The translations under genes were made by a program, and so were the position numbers. Shown in pieces: positions 8,226-18,800 of a DNA stretch of 61,557 bases (positions are counted from its first letter, which is position 1; each line of letters starts with the position of its first letter). The DNA is from Tepidisphaeraceae bacterium (GTDB lineage: Bacteria > Planctomycetota > Phycisphaerae > Tepidisphaerales > Tepidisphaeraceae), in the NCBI GenBank assembly GCA_035998445.1, contig DASYHQ010000024.1:1-61557 (forward strand). The letters are read 5' to 3'. The notes beneath the pieces are model-generated. The model saw only the letters and a list, made by a program, of their open reading frames with translations. It made no database searches and was not told the DNA's origin.

Positions 8226-9425
8226 ATGCCGTTGCAAACTGATAACGACATTATTACGGGTGAGACCGCGGGGGGGCGAGCGTTGCGGTCGTTGCGCCGC
8301 TGGATTGAGGAAGGGTTGTTTGTGCCTGGCGGTCGCGTGCCGTCCGAAGAGGCGCTGTCCCAGCGGTTGGGGGTTGCGCGGATGACCGTGCGGGGGGCGT
8401 TAAGGCAACTCGAGTCAGAGGGACTGGTGCGGGTCGAAGGGCGGGGGCGGGTTCTCACCGACAAGGCCGGGCCGGTAGAGGTGCGGGGGATCATGGGCGA
8501 CACGATCGCCATTCTCGCCGATCCTCCGTCGCCGGACGCGCCTCTGCGGCCGCAGCCGGGCTTCAGTCATCATATTAGTCTTGGTGCCGTCGAGGCGATC
8601 CGCGGTGCAGAGTTGCACGCCCTGACGTTGCAGCCCAACCGTTTGGACGGCGCGCGCCTGCGTCGCCTGCTGCACGAGCGCCCGCGCGGGGTGATCGCTT
8701 TTCGCTATGACGGCGGGTCGATGGCCCGTCGAGACGTGCTGAGCGCAGTGGTGGCCGCGGGTGTGCCTGCGGTTGTGTACGGGCACGATCCATCGGTCGA
8801 CGAGTTCGACACGGTCAGTTCCGACCACGAGTCGGGCGAGTATCAGTTGACGCGATTCCTGATCGGTCGGGGTTGCCGCCGAATACTTCGATGTTGGGAC
8901 TCTCCCGATACGCCGGGCCGGCTGGCTTGGGTCGCGCGCCGGGATGCTGGTTACGAGCGGGCGATGCGGGAAGCGCGACTCGATGTGTTGCCGCCACTGG
9001 GCTTTTCCAGGTCGCCCGATTACGGGATCGAATCGCTGCGCCACCGGTTCGAGACCACCAAGCGCCTTTTGGCGGGGTATCTGGCGGATCACCTCCTGGG
9101 GCCCAATCCGGTGGACGCGCTGATGGTGCTGACCGATGCGCAGGTCCTGCCTGTGGCCGCGGCCTGCCGCGTGCTCGGGAAGGATCCGCGTCGCGACGTG
9201 ACGATCGTGGGCTACGACAACTATTGGTCTGGTGCCGCAGAGCGTGAGTGGGAGCCGACGGTCCCCGCGGCGACGGTCGACAAACTGAACCCGAAGATCG
9301 GTCGCGCCCTAGTGGACATGATTCTGGCCCGCGGACGTGGTGAACTGCCGGCGGGACCGCAGCACGCGCTGGTCGAGCCCGAGTTGGTGGTGGTCGAACC
9401 GGCGGCGGGAGACCGGACGGCTTGA
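8226..9425 (+). CDS. GntR-type winged-helix / LacI-type sugar-binding transcriptional regulator
   Basis: The N-terminal 75 residues are a GntR winged helix (LRRWIEEGLFVPGGRVPSEE, LSQRLGVARMTVRGALRQLE, GLVRVEGRGRV). The remainder is a LacI/periplasmic-binding-protein-like effector domain with SLGAVEAIRGAELHAL, RPRGVIAFRYD, VPAVVYGHD, DHESGEYQLTRFLI, the DALMVLTD segment and VTIVGYDNY. This GntR-LacI fusion is typical of regulators that sense a sugar released by the enzymes they control. ATG 8226 is used; a GTG at 8214 is an alternative. Its place inside the locus suggests local control of the lyase, hydrolase and binding-protein genes, though the operator cannot be identified here. Confidence 0.85.
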   Translation: MPLQTDNDIITGETAGGRALRSLRRWIEEGLFVPGGRVPSEEALSQRLGVARMTVRGALRQLESEGLVRVEGRGRVLTDKAGPVEVRGIMGDTIAILADPPSPDAPLRPQPGFSHHISLGAVEAIRGAELHALTLQPNRLDGARLRRLLHERPRGVIAFRYDGGSMARRDVLSAVVAAGVPAVVYGHDPSVDEFDTVSSDHESGEYQLTRFLIGRGCRRILRCWDSPDTPGRLAWVARRDAGYERAMREARLDVLPPLGFSRSPDYGIESLRHRFETTKRLLAGYLADHLLGPNPVDALMVLTDAQVLPVAAACRVLGKDPRRDVTIVGYDNYWSGAAEREWEPTVPAATVDKLNPKIGRALVDMILARGRGELPAGPQHALVEPELVVVEPAAGDRTA

Positions 9426-9550
9426 CGATCGCATTCGGACGGCGACCGGCTTGCTGGCCGCCAGTGCCCGTGGCGCCGTCATTTGAGTCCGGCTGGTTCC
9501 CTCGGCCCTCGCTCCGTGTCGAACATGTCGGACTGTGGGCATTAGTTATT

Positions 9551-9579
9551 TTTGATAGCCTCACCCATCAAATTGGGTG
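9551..9579 (+). promoter_or_regulatory. Two overlapping, mutually exclusive short hairpins
   Basis: CACCCA (9562-9567) can pair with TGGGTG (9574-9579). TTTGAT (9551-9556) can instead pair with ATCAAA (9567-9572), which lies mainly in the loop of the first hairpin. The site sits between the regulator stop and the pseudopilin start. It may be an operator or a small attenuator; evidence is structural only. Confidence 0.3.
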
Positions 9580-9677
9580 CGGCAAAGAACGAACCTCGGC
9601 CGATCTCACGGCTCGCGCGGCACGTCCTGCCGGTCCAACGGGTCCGGCTACTTGATAACGTCGGAAGGAGACACGTC

Positions 9678-10499
9678 ATGTCACGCACCCCTACCTCGGA
9701 ACATCGTCACGGCTTTACGCTCGTGGAACTGCTCGTCGTCATCGGTATTATCGCCTTGCTCATAAGCATTTTGCTTCCCGCGATGAACAAGGCGCGCATA
9801 TCGGCCAGATTGTTGGTCTGCCAGTCCAACGCTCGGCAGATCGGGGTCGCGCTGCAGGCTTACGCGAGCGAACACCGGGGGTTCTTCCCTGCGGCACGCG
9901 GGCAGGATTACGAGCCTGTGCCGGGCGGTGAAGGCTACTCCTATAAGGGCACGGGCTGGGACGAGGCGATCGCCGGCAATCTCGGGACCCGCGTAACTTG
10001 GAACGTAAACGCGGCGCCACCGATCGGCGACGCCATGCGGGTCTGGCAGTGCCCGTTCGACGAGGAGCGTGGGTCGGCGCAGGGTGCGTCGCAGCGACGG
10101 TCGTACTGGTTGAACACCGGGAACCGGGCCGCGACGGCCAACACGAGCTCGCCGGCATGGGACGCCGACGAGGCGATCAACTCCGTGCGGATAAAGCCGT
10201 CGGGCTCCCGGATGTCGGGTCGCAGCGACATCGCCATTCTCGGCTGTCGCCGCAGCACGGCCGCCAGCATCTCCAACACCTTCGGCTACAACGCCAACAA
10301 CCAGCCCGCCGAAAACTGGCCGTCGGAGAAGGGGAGCGCGACGGCACTGGCCTCCATGCACCCGCTCAAGGTCCCGAGCCGGTCACTCCTGTTTCTCGAC
10401 GGACGGGTGACGGTGATCAGGTGGGACGAGTTCGGCGGCTCGAGTGCCCGCCAGGTCTACATGATGTACGACCACCCGGGATGGAATGACGGTAAGTAG
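9678..10499 (+). CDS. Type II pseudopilin-like protein (prepilin N-terminal methylation domain)
   Basis: ATG 9678 is preceded by GGAAGGAG. After a short basic leader the prepilin peptidase motif [20 protein letters not shown] appears, with Glu at +5, followed by the single N-terminal membrane helix. The periplasmic part is of the planctomycete type that follows FTLVELLVV with [11 protein letters not shown] and a Cys/Gln-rich stretch ([20 protein letters not shown]), plus a glycine-rich globular end. Such proteins are abundant in planctomycetes beside carbohydrate-active genes and are thought to build a secretion pseudopilus or a substrate-contact structure. Total length 273 residues. The gene is isolated by about 250 bases on each side, so it probably has its own promoter. 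Confidence 0.88.
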   Translation: MSRTPTSEHRHGFTLVELLVVIGIIALLISILLPAMNKARISARLLVCQSNARQIGVALQAYASEHRGFFPAARGQDYEPVPGGEGYSYKGTGWDEAIAGNLGTRVTWNVNAAPPIGDAMRVWQCPFDEERGSAQGASQRRSYWLNTGNRAATANTSSPAWDADEAINSVRIKPSGSRMSGRSDIAILGCRRSTAASISNTFGYNANNQPAENWPSEKGSATALASMHPLKVPSRSLLFLDGRVTVIRWDEFGGSSARQVYMMYDHPGWNDGK

Positions 10500-10760
10500 A
10501 CGTCGCTCCCGCTCGAGGTTGGGCTGATCACATGAGGACTATCCGCAGATGCCCGGTGAGGTTCCCGCGGCGTATGCCTGGGGACCGTTCGAGGAGTGAA
10601 CCGGAAGTCAGCTTGTTCTATAGCGGCATATCGTGTGCGGCGTCCGCCAACGCTCTCCACTAAGTCTGAGCGAGCCGCTCGATCCCGTGCCCCGTCGACC
10701 GTGAATCTGATCTTGCCGCTCGCGCGCATCGTCATGCGTCGTGTGGCATCTGGAGAAGGC

Positions 10761-12617
10761 ATGCAAAGTTACAATCATACCAAGTTCGGTTTTCTCGGTG
10801 TCGTCCTGGCCACCTCCGTCGCGGGCAACGCCCTGGGTGCCGACGCTCCACCGATCGCCGATGCCCTGCGGCCGCTGAACATCGAGGAGGTGAGTTCGCC
10901 GGGGGAGATGCGGAGCGGGTACGCCTGGCAGAAGGTCTTCTGGGAGAACTACGACCCGAAGGCGCTCGCCGACGCGAAACGGCGGAACCTCGGGAAGCGC
11001 GGCGAGACGCCTTACGTCGACGCGGGATTGATGCAATGGGTGGGCGCCTTCTATGGGCAGGCCCAGAAGGAGGCGGCAGCCAAGCCCGACGACTGGGCGG
11101 CAGACTTCGTGAAGTGGATCGACGCGCGGCCGCACTACCAGGCGCGGCGTGCCAACGGTGAGCTGGTCGCGCGCGGCTGGGTGTCGCCAGCGATGCCGCT
11201 CGATGAGCAGGACTGGCCCGAGGGGGTGAAGAACGCCACCTTCGCCGACTGGTCCGCCGCTAGGCTGACCGACTTCTCGAGCCGTGGCGGCTTCAACGCC
11301 TTCAGCCTCGCCGACGGTTGGAACGGCATTCCCAATGGGGACGCATTCGTCGCCGACTTCAACCCGCGGGTCGTCGCCGCGTTCGCCGAGAAGAACGGGC
11401 TGTCGATCCCGACCGGATCGGTCGAGGAGCAGGCGGCGTACATCCGCCAGCACCACATGACCCTCTGGGTCGACTACATGGCCAACTCGTGGGCGACGTG
11501 GATGCAGCGCATGATCGACCTGCATGCGCAGAAGACGGACGGCGAGCAGCTGCTCTTCATCTTCCAGACCGCGCACAACGCGATCGCCGCCGACCGCAGT
11601 CGCGGCATGGACCTCCGGCTTCTTACCGAGAAGATTGGCCAAGCGCACATCCTGCCGCGCATCGAACTGCAGGCCGAGCCGGAGCGCGGCCTGAAGGACA
11701 TCTCGATCGCCACGCCCCGCATGGCGCTCTTTGCCGCGCGCGAGCCGGACCTGCTGGCCGGCGTGCAGATATCGTCGCCGGAGCGCGACCCGAACCCGGT
11801 CACCTACCACAAGGGCGAGAAGATGTCGACGGCCATCGACAAGCGGTCGGGCCTGACGTTCGCCAGCGACGAGGAACGCTCCGAGTTCATGTACAAGTTT
11901 ACCAAGCAACACTGGCTGGGCGTGATGTGGGCGCACGTCGCGACGCGCGACGGAGACGTGCGGCGTGCCGCAGCGAGTTGGCACGGCAATCACGGCAACA
12001 AGGGCCGCGCGCCGAAGAACGTCAACGACCTGGTCATGGCCCGCGTGCCGAGCGCTCCCTTCGGCCCTGCGGTGTACTGGTCGGTGGCGATCGAGAAGGC
12101 GCTGGAGGAGGACGCGAAGACGTCGCGGTTCGACTTTGACATCCAGAAGTTCGCCGACCGCGGTTACACGCCGGCCTTCGGCGTGAGCGATGTGGCGCTG
12201 GACAACATGAAGGTCGCCCCCTCCGCCTTCATCTCCTCCCATCTGGATCTGATTCCCGCCGAGGAGCGGAAGCAGATCGAGGCCATCGCGCCGTTGCTCG
12301 ACTACGAGAAGGCCGACCGCGTCCCGATGCCGATGCGCGTCGAGGGGGCCACGGGGTTCGGCTTCGTCGACCAGAACGGCAAGACGATCCTCGTGGTCGC
12401 CCGCCCGCAGTCGCAGTGGAAGGACCGCGTGAGCGGCGACATCACGATCCAGTTCGAGGGCGTCGCCGATGGCAATTACACCGCCCGCGAGCTGATCGAC
12501 GGCAACGAGACGCTGAGCTTCGTGGTCAGCAATGGCCGCGGCAGCGTCACGCTCCCGCTCGAACACTGGGACAGCCGCGTGTTCGAGACCGACCTACCGG
12601 CACCGACGGCCCGATAA
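10761..12617 (+). CDS. Secreted protein, possible glycoside hydrolase of unknown family (paralogue 1)
   Basis: ATG 10761 lies behind GGAGAAGG and is followed by a signal peptide (FLGVVLATSVAGNALGADA). The upstream in-frame extension from 10596 is not protein-like. The mature part, about 590 residues, carries GWVSPAMPLDEQDW, TFADWSAARLTDF, AFSLADGWNGIPNGD and HMTLWVDYMANSWATWMQRM, and ends in a beta-sandwich-like region with VSNGRGSVTLPLEHWDSRVF. The gene at 13614 encodes a paralogue with the same order of motifs. The alternation of strands and acidic/Trp motifs suggests a TIM-barrel hydrolase plus beta domain, but no family is recognised. It sits between a pseudopilin and a PEP-CTERM protein in the polysaccharide locus. 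Confidence 0.65.
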   Translation: MQSYNHTKFGFLGVVLATSVAGNALGADAPPIADALRPLNIEEVSSPGEMRSGYAWQKVFWENYDPKALADAKRRNLGKRGETPYVDAGLMQWVGAFYGQAQKEAAAKPDDWAADFVKWIDARPHYQARRANGELVARGWVSPAMPLDEQDWPEGVKNATFADWSAARLTDFSSRGGFNAFSLADGWNGIPNGDAFVADFNPRVVAAFAEKNGLSIPTGSVEEQAAYIRQHHMTLWVDYMANSWATWMQRMIDLHAQKTDGEQLLFIFQTAHNAIAADRSRGMDLRLLTEKIGQAHILPRIELQAEPERGLKDISIATPRMALFAAREPDLLAGVQISSPERDPNPVTYHKGEKMSTAIDKRSGLTFASDEERSEFMYKFTKQHWLGVMWAHVATRDGDVRRAAASWHGNHGNKGRAPKNVNDLVMARVPSAPFGPAVYWSVAIEKALEEDAKTSRFDFDIQKFADRGYTPAFGVSDVALDNMKVAPSAFISSHLDLIPAEERKQIEAIAPLLDYEKADRVPMPMRVEGATGFGFVDQNGKTILVVARPQSQWKDRVSGDITIQFEGVADGNYTARELIDGNETLSFVVSNGRGSVTLPLEHWDSRVFETDLPAPTAR

Positions 12618-12780
12618 CGTGAAACATCACGCCCGCGACGCGGCTGGCACCGTGTGGTGTCGGTGCCGCAGGCGGCCAGGTCTTTACGCGCTCGCGTTGT
12701 GATCGCAGCGCGACGCCCGCACGTTGACGCCGTTGTCGATGGGCGGGATTCCGATCCCCAGACTCGAAGGAGAAATTTGC

Positions 12781-13500
12781 ATGTGGAAGAACAACGCAGG
12801 TTTGTGTCGAACCGTTCTCATGTCAGCTGCGGTCGTGGCTGCCGTCCCGGTCATGGGTGAAGCTGCCGTCATTCCGATCAGCGGGAACACCGCCGATGCG
12901 GCGCCGCGGTCCAACAACTCCGTCATCGACGCTACCAACGCCACCTTCTTCGTCGGCCATGGCAGCGATAACAACGTCGGGTCGCCGGTGTTCGTCTTCC
13001 AGCTGCCGGCGCTGCCTGCTGGCGAGGGCGTAACGTCGGCTGTGTTTGACGGTCGCTACTCTGCGGATGATTCGGAAGACCTACGGGTCGATCTCTACGC
13101 TCTGGCGGTCCGGAGTTCAGCGACGGTCCTCGCGAGCGACTTCGGAGAGGGCGAGACGCCGGCCGGGCCGGTGGGGCAGACGAAGATCGCCGACGACTTC
13201 GTGACCGGGTCAACCTCCCAAGGCCGGCTCACCACGAACGCATCCCAGTCCCTCGTGCTCGGCGGCTTTCTCGCGGCCAACTATTCTGCAGGCGAATACC
13301 TGTTCGTCCGTCTGACGCCGGTCAACCCGGATAGGGACGGCACCAACGACCGGTACCGTTTCAACACCGCCAACGATCCGGATCTTGGTGATCAGCCGAT
13401 CCTGACGTTGACCACGGCGGAGGCGGTCGTTCCCGAGCCGACGTCCTTTGCGCTGGCCGCAGCTGGCGCGGGATTGCTCATGGTTCGGCGACGCCGGTAA
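12781..13500 (+). CDS. PEP-CTERM anchored secreted protein
   Basis: ATG 12781 follows GAAGGAGA. A signal peptide (TVLMSAAVVAAVPVMGEAA) leads into an all-beta body of about 190 residues that looks like a lectin or cohesin-like fold (VFVFQLPALPAGEGVTSAVF, SAGEYLFVRLTPVN). The C-terminus is a PEP-CTERM sorting signal: VPEPTSFALAAAGAGLLMV followed by RRRR. Such proteins are processed by an exosortase and displayed on the outer surface or in exopolysaccharide. The exosortase itself is not in this window. Between two paralogous enzyme-like genes, it probably contributes binding or display of the polysaccharide-degrading machinery. Confidence 0.8.
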   Translation: MWKNNAGLCRTVLMSAAVVAAVPVMGEAAVIPISGNTADAAPRSNNSVIDATNATFFVGHGSDNNVGSPVFVFQLPALPAGEGVTSAVFDGRYSADDSEDLRVDLYALAVRSSATVLASDFGEGETPAGPVGQTKIADDFVTGSTSQGRLTTNASQSLVLGGFLAANYSAGEYLFVRLTPVNPDRDGTNDRYRFNTANDPDLGDQPILTLTTAEAVVPEPTSFALAAAGAGLLMVRRRR

Positions 13501-13512
13501 TACGTCCTCCTC

Positions 13513-13544
13513 GGTGGGGGCCCGTGTAAACACGAGCCGCCGCC
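13513..13544 (+). terminator. Weak candidate terminator after the PEP-CTERM gene
   Basis: CGTGT (13523-13527) pairs with ACACG (13530-13534), with imperfect G-rich and C-rich arms outside it (13513-13522 against 13535-13544). There is no U-run. It lies in the gap before the next start. Confidence 0.3.
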
Positions 13545-13613
13545 TTTGCACAGGTCGGTGTGGGCGCGCGATCTCCTGCCGCACACCGTCGTCAGATCAC
13601 CGGAGGGCATTCG

Positions 13614-15623
13614 ATGCCGAACGTCTCCACTCTCGAACGGTCCGGCGTTATGCGGTTGTCTGCCGGCTTATGCATGCTCGCACTGTGGGCCTGTGGCGGA
13701 TCGGTCGCGTTGGGTCAAGTGGTGCCCAATCCTCAATCGCCTCCGCTGCTGAGCGACATCCGGTTTGACGGTCGCGGCGGTGGGGGCCTGGGGCCGAGGA
13801 AGCTCCACTGGGACGACGACACGGGGTTCGGCGATCCGTCGGTCGGCTCCGCCAACCGCCGGTGGAACCTGCAGCAGATGGCGAGCACCGGCCGCATCCC
13901 GTTTATGGGCATGATCCGCTGGACCTCGACCTATCACGACAGCAGGCCGAGCGGCCCGGAAACCAGCCAACCCTCGATGGTGGCGTGGCATGGCTGGCTG
14001 ACGGATCGCAAGCCTCTCTGGTCCATCAAGAATGATGGAAGTCAGTTCACCGAAGGCACGCGCGAGCGGGGCCACGTCAGTCCTGCCATGCCGTTGAACC
14101 AGGCCGACTGGCTCGGTGGACAGCCCACGACGTACGGCGAATGGACGAGCGCGCGCCTCTCGCAGCACATGGTAAACCAGGGGCTGCGGGGCCTGAGCGT
14201 GGCGGACTACTACGACAGCATTCCGCACGGCACCACGAGCACGCTCGACTTCAACCTTGGCATAATCGACCGCTTCGAACAGTTACACGGCGTGACGGTG
14301 CCCGGGGCAACCTCGGCGCAGCGGGCGACGTACATCCGGAGCGCGCACAACAAGTTGTTCGCGCAGTGGAACGACTTCTGGGGCAAGGAGTACGCCCAGA
14401 TGTGGGGCGGCACGCTACGTCGGGTCAAGGCGGCGACGGGCGACCCCGTGGCGTTTCAAATGCAAGTGGTTCACCTGCCCGGACAGGCCCGCGACAACGG
14501 GGTGGACTTCCGGCAGATCCATTCGCAGATGTCGGGCGTCGCCGACTGGACCTTCGTGTCGGTCGAACTCCAGGGCGATCACGTACGAAACCTCAAGCGG
14601 TCATTCGAGACCGCGCCGCGGCTCGGGATGCACGCCGCCTACGAGCCGGATCTGAAGATGAGCATGATCATGAGCGCGCCCAGCTCGCTCACCACCCACA
14701 ATAGCAAGGACGCGTTCTGGGCGAGCGTCGACCGAACGAGCGCCAACGAGGGGCTGAAGCTAAGCTTGGACCAGAAAGTTGAGTATGGCCAAAAGTACCT
14801 AAAGGAGGGCTGGCTCAGCGCCGGGTGGACCCACGTCGCCGGACGCAACGGTGACGCGCGGCGGGCGGTGCAGGGCGTGCAGCGCCATTACCATGACAAC
14901 GGGCGCGTGCCAGACGCGGTGTGGAACCTGTTTCAGGACGTGCGTCCCGTCAAGCCGTTCGGGGCTGCCGTCTACTACTCCGAGGAGGTGCAGCGCTCGT
15001 TCGAGAACGATCGCATGAACTGGACGCTGCACGACCAGGTGCGAGTCGCCGGGAAGAACGGCTTCATGCCCGGCTACTTCGTCAGCGATGCGGCCCTGGC
15101 AAGCCTCGACGGCGACTCGCATCCCACCGCGTGGATCACGAGTGGCCTTGAGCGAATGCCCGCCGCGGAGCGTGCGCGCCTTGAGGCCATCGCGCCGATC
15201 TATACCCCCGCTCAGTGGGATCTGGTCGATGCGCCGATCCGCTTCAGCCAGGGGGCGAGCGGCTTTGCCTTCATCGACCAAGAGGGGCGCCTCGTGGTGT
15301 TAGCCAATCGCACGGACGTCAACAATCAGGCAACCGGAATGGACAGCCGCACGGTCACGGTCACCCTCTCGGTCGATCCGGCCTTTACCGGCGAGGGCAG
15401 CGTCGCGACCGACCTGCTCGGTTTCGACGCTACGTATAACCCGTACGACCAACTCAGCTTCGAGTTCCTGTTGAGGGACGGAAGGGGTTCCTTCGAGTTC
15501 GAGTTGGACCGCTGGGACACCCGCGTCTTTGCGGTGAGCCTCGTGCCCGAGCCGTCGCTCGTGTTGCTTCCGGTGCTGTGCGGAGCGGCCATGTTGTGCC
15601 GCCACCGCCGCCGCGCGCTTTGA
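13614..15623 (+). CDS. PEP-CTERM secreted protein, possible glycoside hydrolase of unknown family (paralogue 2)
   Basis: ATG 13614 follows GGAGGG. A signal peptide (AGLCMLALWACGGSVALG) is followed by a body sharing the order of motifs with the 10761 product: RGHVSPAMPLNQADW, TYGEWTSARLSQHM, SVADYYDSIPHG, YIRSAHNKLFAQWNDFWGK, GWTHVAGRNGDARRAVQG and RDGRGSFEFELDRWDTRVF. Unlike paralogue 1 it carries a PEP-CTERM anchor (VPEPSLVLLPVLCGAAML, then basic residues), so one copy is probably released and the other surface-held. The family is unrecognised; an acidic-residue hydrolase acting on a long polysaccharide is inferred from context. Confidence 0.68.
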   Translation: MPNVSTLERSGVMRLSAGLCMLALWACGGSVALGQVVPNPQSPPLLSDIRFDGRGGGGLGPRKLHWDDDTGFGDPSVGSANRRWNLQQMASTGRIPFMGMIRWTSTYHDSRPSGPETSQPSMVAWHGWLTDRKPLWSIKNDGSQFTEGTRERGHVSPAMPLNQADWLGGQPTTYGEWTSARLSQHMVNQGLRGLSVADYYDSIPHGTTSTLDFNLGIIDRFEQLHGVTVPGATSAQRATYIRSAHNKLFAQWNDFWGKEYAQMWGGTLRRVKAATGDPVAFQMQVVHLPGQARDNGVDFRQIHSQMSGVADWTFVSVELQGDHVRNLKRSFETAPRLGMHAAYEPDLKMSMIMSAPSSLTTHNSKDAFWASVDRTSANEGLKLSLDQKVEYGQKYLKEGWLSAGWTHVAGRNGDARRAVQGVQRHYHDNGRVPDAVWNLFQDVRPVKPFGAAVYYSEEVQRSFENDRMNWTLHDQVRVAGKNGFMPGYFVSDAALASLDGDSHPTAWITSGLERMPAAERARLEAIAPIYTPAQWDLVDAPIRFSQGASGFAFIDQEGRLVVLANRTDVNNQATGMDSRTVTVTLSVDPAFTGEGSVATDLLGFDATYNPYDQLSFEFLLRDGRGSFEFELDRWDTRVFAVSLVPEPSLVLLPVLCGAAMLCRHRRRAL

Positions 15624-15817
15624 GGCGACCGTGTCACTTTCGAGGGCCAGCGCAATCGCTGCTGCGCGGTGTTGCCGCACAGTCGTAGAGGCCGATCGCG
15701 GTGCGGCCAACGGTCCTGCCACTTCGGTCCGAAATCGGTAGCGCTGCACGCGTGTGCAGCCATCGGGCCGGCCACTGATCCGTTCTGGTCATATCTACGA
15801 TACGGAGGATACCGATC

Positions 15818-18800
15818 ATGTCTTTCGCCCCACGATTCGCGTCCATCGCCAGCCTGTTCGGTTCGTCGGCCACCGTTGCCTCGGCGACGCTCGATGCCAC
15901 GCGCGCCGGCACGTCCCACGCGGCGCGTCCTTTTGCGGTCGAGCGCTTGGAAGAGCGCGTGCTTTTCGCGTTGCCGACGGGCTGGTCGGTGGCGGACGTC
16001 GGCGTCGATGGTATGACCGTCGCCGCCGACTACGCCGATGGCACGTTCACCGTGGCCAGCAACGCCCGGACGTTGGCGCCCAACCAGACGAGCGAGAACT
16101 TCCGCTTCGTCTACCAAGAGCGGACCGGCAACTTCGAGATCGTCGGCCGCCTCGACACGCTCTCGCCGACCAAGTCGGACTCGGCCCGGTTCGGGCTGAT
16201 GGTCCGCGAGACGCTCGCCGCCGACAGCCGCTATGCCTTCACGTTCCACCGTGGCCGCGACGGCAACACGATCGTCCGCGACGCCCCGGGCGGCCCGTCA
16301 AGGGAGATCAAGTACTTCAACACCACCGATCAGACGAGCGTTGAACTCAACGGCCCCAACTGGTTCCGCATCATGCGATGGGGTGACCACGTCAGCATCT
16401 ACCGCTCCGACCACCCTGGGAACTGGGGGCGGCCCGCCAGCGCAATCCAGCTAACGGACATGAGCAGCACGATCCACCTCGGGCTCGCCGTCGGCTCCAC
16501 GCACTCCAGCGCCACCACTGTCACGGGCACCGCCAGTGACGTGACGGTCAGCGAGCTCAGGCCCCAGCACAAGACGTCCTGGCTTGGCAACACGTGGGAG
16601 GGGGCGAACCGGCAGGTGCCGATGAACCTAAGGTCGATGTACGTCGATCCCGCCACGGGCACAATTTACACCGCCGGCGGCCCCGACGAGCAGGGGCCCG
16701 AGGGCGTCGTGATGGACACCGACGGCAAGTGGAAGGCGAGCCTGTACGTCACCGGCAAGTCGATCGGCGTCGGCGACGGCCGCCTGTACGTGGACCGGAA
16801 CTGGACCAGCAATGGCGTCACGCATTACGGCATCCGTCGCTTCGATCCCGACGGCAGCAAAGCCAACTTCACCGGGGCGAGCGACGGCAACTTCCTGCCC
16901 GTCTCCACCACCGGCAAGGTGCGCGGGGTCGCCGTCAGCGAGTCGGCGGACGAGCTTTACCTCAGTACGTACTCCGACTCGCTCGGGGACACGGGGACCA
17001 TCCACGTCTTCGACACCAACAACCTCGCCGCCGGGGCCAAGCGCACGTTCGCCGTCGCCCGGCCGGCGCAGCTCGCCCTCGACGCGGGCGGGAATCTCTG
17101 GGTCACGCAGACGGGCGACGCCGCCAGCGCGCCGCGCGTACTCCGGTACTCGGCAACCGGGACGCTCCAGCGGACTGTCAACGGACCGTCGGGGTGGAAC
17201 CCGCGCGGACTGACCTTCGACGCCGGCAACGGCCGGCTGCTCGTGGCCGACTCGGGGCCCGACCAGAACGTCAAGATCTACAACAGCGCCACGCTCGGCT
17301 CGTCGACGATCAGCTCCGCATCGAGCACGTTCGGCGACACCGGCGGGGTCTTCGGCGGCGCCACGCCTGGCGCGTGGGGCCCGAAGAAGCTGTGGTTCCC
17401 CTACGCCGTCGGCGTCGACAACGCCGGGGCGATCTACGTCGGCGGTGGCGGGACCGGTTTCGACGCGAACGACCTCAAGGACGGCAGCGAGATCCGCAAG
17501 TTCGCGTCCACGTCGGCCAGCACGCCCACTTGGGCGCGGTATGGGCTGGAAGGGATGACCAACGCCCACGTCGACCCGGCGGCGGACACGAACGCCCACT
17601 CGCCCCTGCACCGCTACAGCCTCAACTACGCCAACACCGCCCCGGGCGGCGAGTGGGGCGGCCGCTACCAGGCGGTCACGCTCGACCCGTTCCGCTACCC
17701 GCACGATCCCCGGATCGGGAGCAACAACGAAGACCTCGGCGGCGGCGTGCAGGTCGTCAACAAGGGCGGCGCCAAGTTCCTCTTCGCCTACTCGCAGGGA
17801 TGGAACGGCGGCCAGAAACTCTCCGCCTACCGCTTCGACGGCGAGATCGCGGTGCCGATGAGCCTCTTCTACGGCGACGCCCCCGACGACGTGAGCAAGT
17901 GGCCCTTCAACCGTGCCAACGTCGCGGCGGAGAAGACGTCGATCCTGTGGCAGGACGACGGCGACGGCCAGATGGAGGCCGGCGAGTACACCGACATCAG
18001 CGCCGTGCTGACGTACACGAAGTACAACGCGCAATGGTTCGTCGACGGCAACGCCGACGTCTGGTTTTACCATGGCGGGCGCGCGATGGAGCGTTGGGTC
18101 TCGACGCTCACCGCCGACGGCCGGCTCACGTACGCCCTCGACCCAGTCGCCTACAGTCGGCCCGCCGAGGTGGACTCGATCTACGGGCGGTCAGTGTTCT
18201 ACGACGCGGCCAACGACCGCATGTACTTCCTGGCCAGCACCAAGCTCCGGCCCGACAAGACCAACCCAGCGTACATCAGCGCGCACAACACCGAGCTCAT
18301 GCGCTACGACGGCTGGCTCACCGGCTCGCCCGCCCTCGCGTGGCGTGCCGAGATGCCGACGCGCGAACTCAAGGGACGGTTTGTCAACGGGCACGAAGTC
18401 GACGTCCCGGCACAGGTATCGGTGGCCGGCGGCTACGTGTTCGTCGCCAACCAGCCCGGGTACATCACGGCCTTCAGCAACGAGACCGGCGCCCGCGTCT
18501 CGGTCATCGCGCCGGGGCCAGAGGTGGGCGAGTCCACGGGCCTGTACGACACGGCCCGCGCCATCAACGCCCACCAGCGGTCCAACGGCGAGTACGTCCT
18601 GCTCGCTGAGGAGAACGAGTGGGGCAAGGTCATGCTCTACCGTGATGCCGGCCTGCCGCCCTCCACGCCCGACACGCTCGTCCCCAAAGCGGTTTCGTCC
18701 ACCCGCATCGACCTCACCTGGACGGACCGGTCGACCGTGGAGGGCGGGTTTAAGGTCGAGCGGGCCACCGACCCGCTGGGCCTCTGGAAACAGGTGGGCG

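Noticed and set aside
10608-12566. A 652-residue open frame on the minus strand opposite the 10761 gene.
   Set aside because: It is the shadow of a GC-rich codon pattern: composition is Arg/His/Val/Gly-rich without motifs, and the plus strand has a signal peptide, ribosome site and a paralogue.
16594-18609. A 671-residue plus-strand frame inside the 15818 gene, and similar long frames opposite it.
   Set aside because: Arg-dominated composition, no start signals and fully inside a clear multidomain gene; frame artefacts of high GC.
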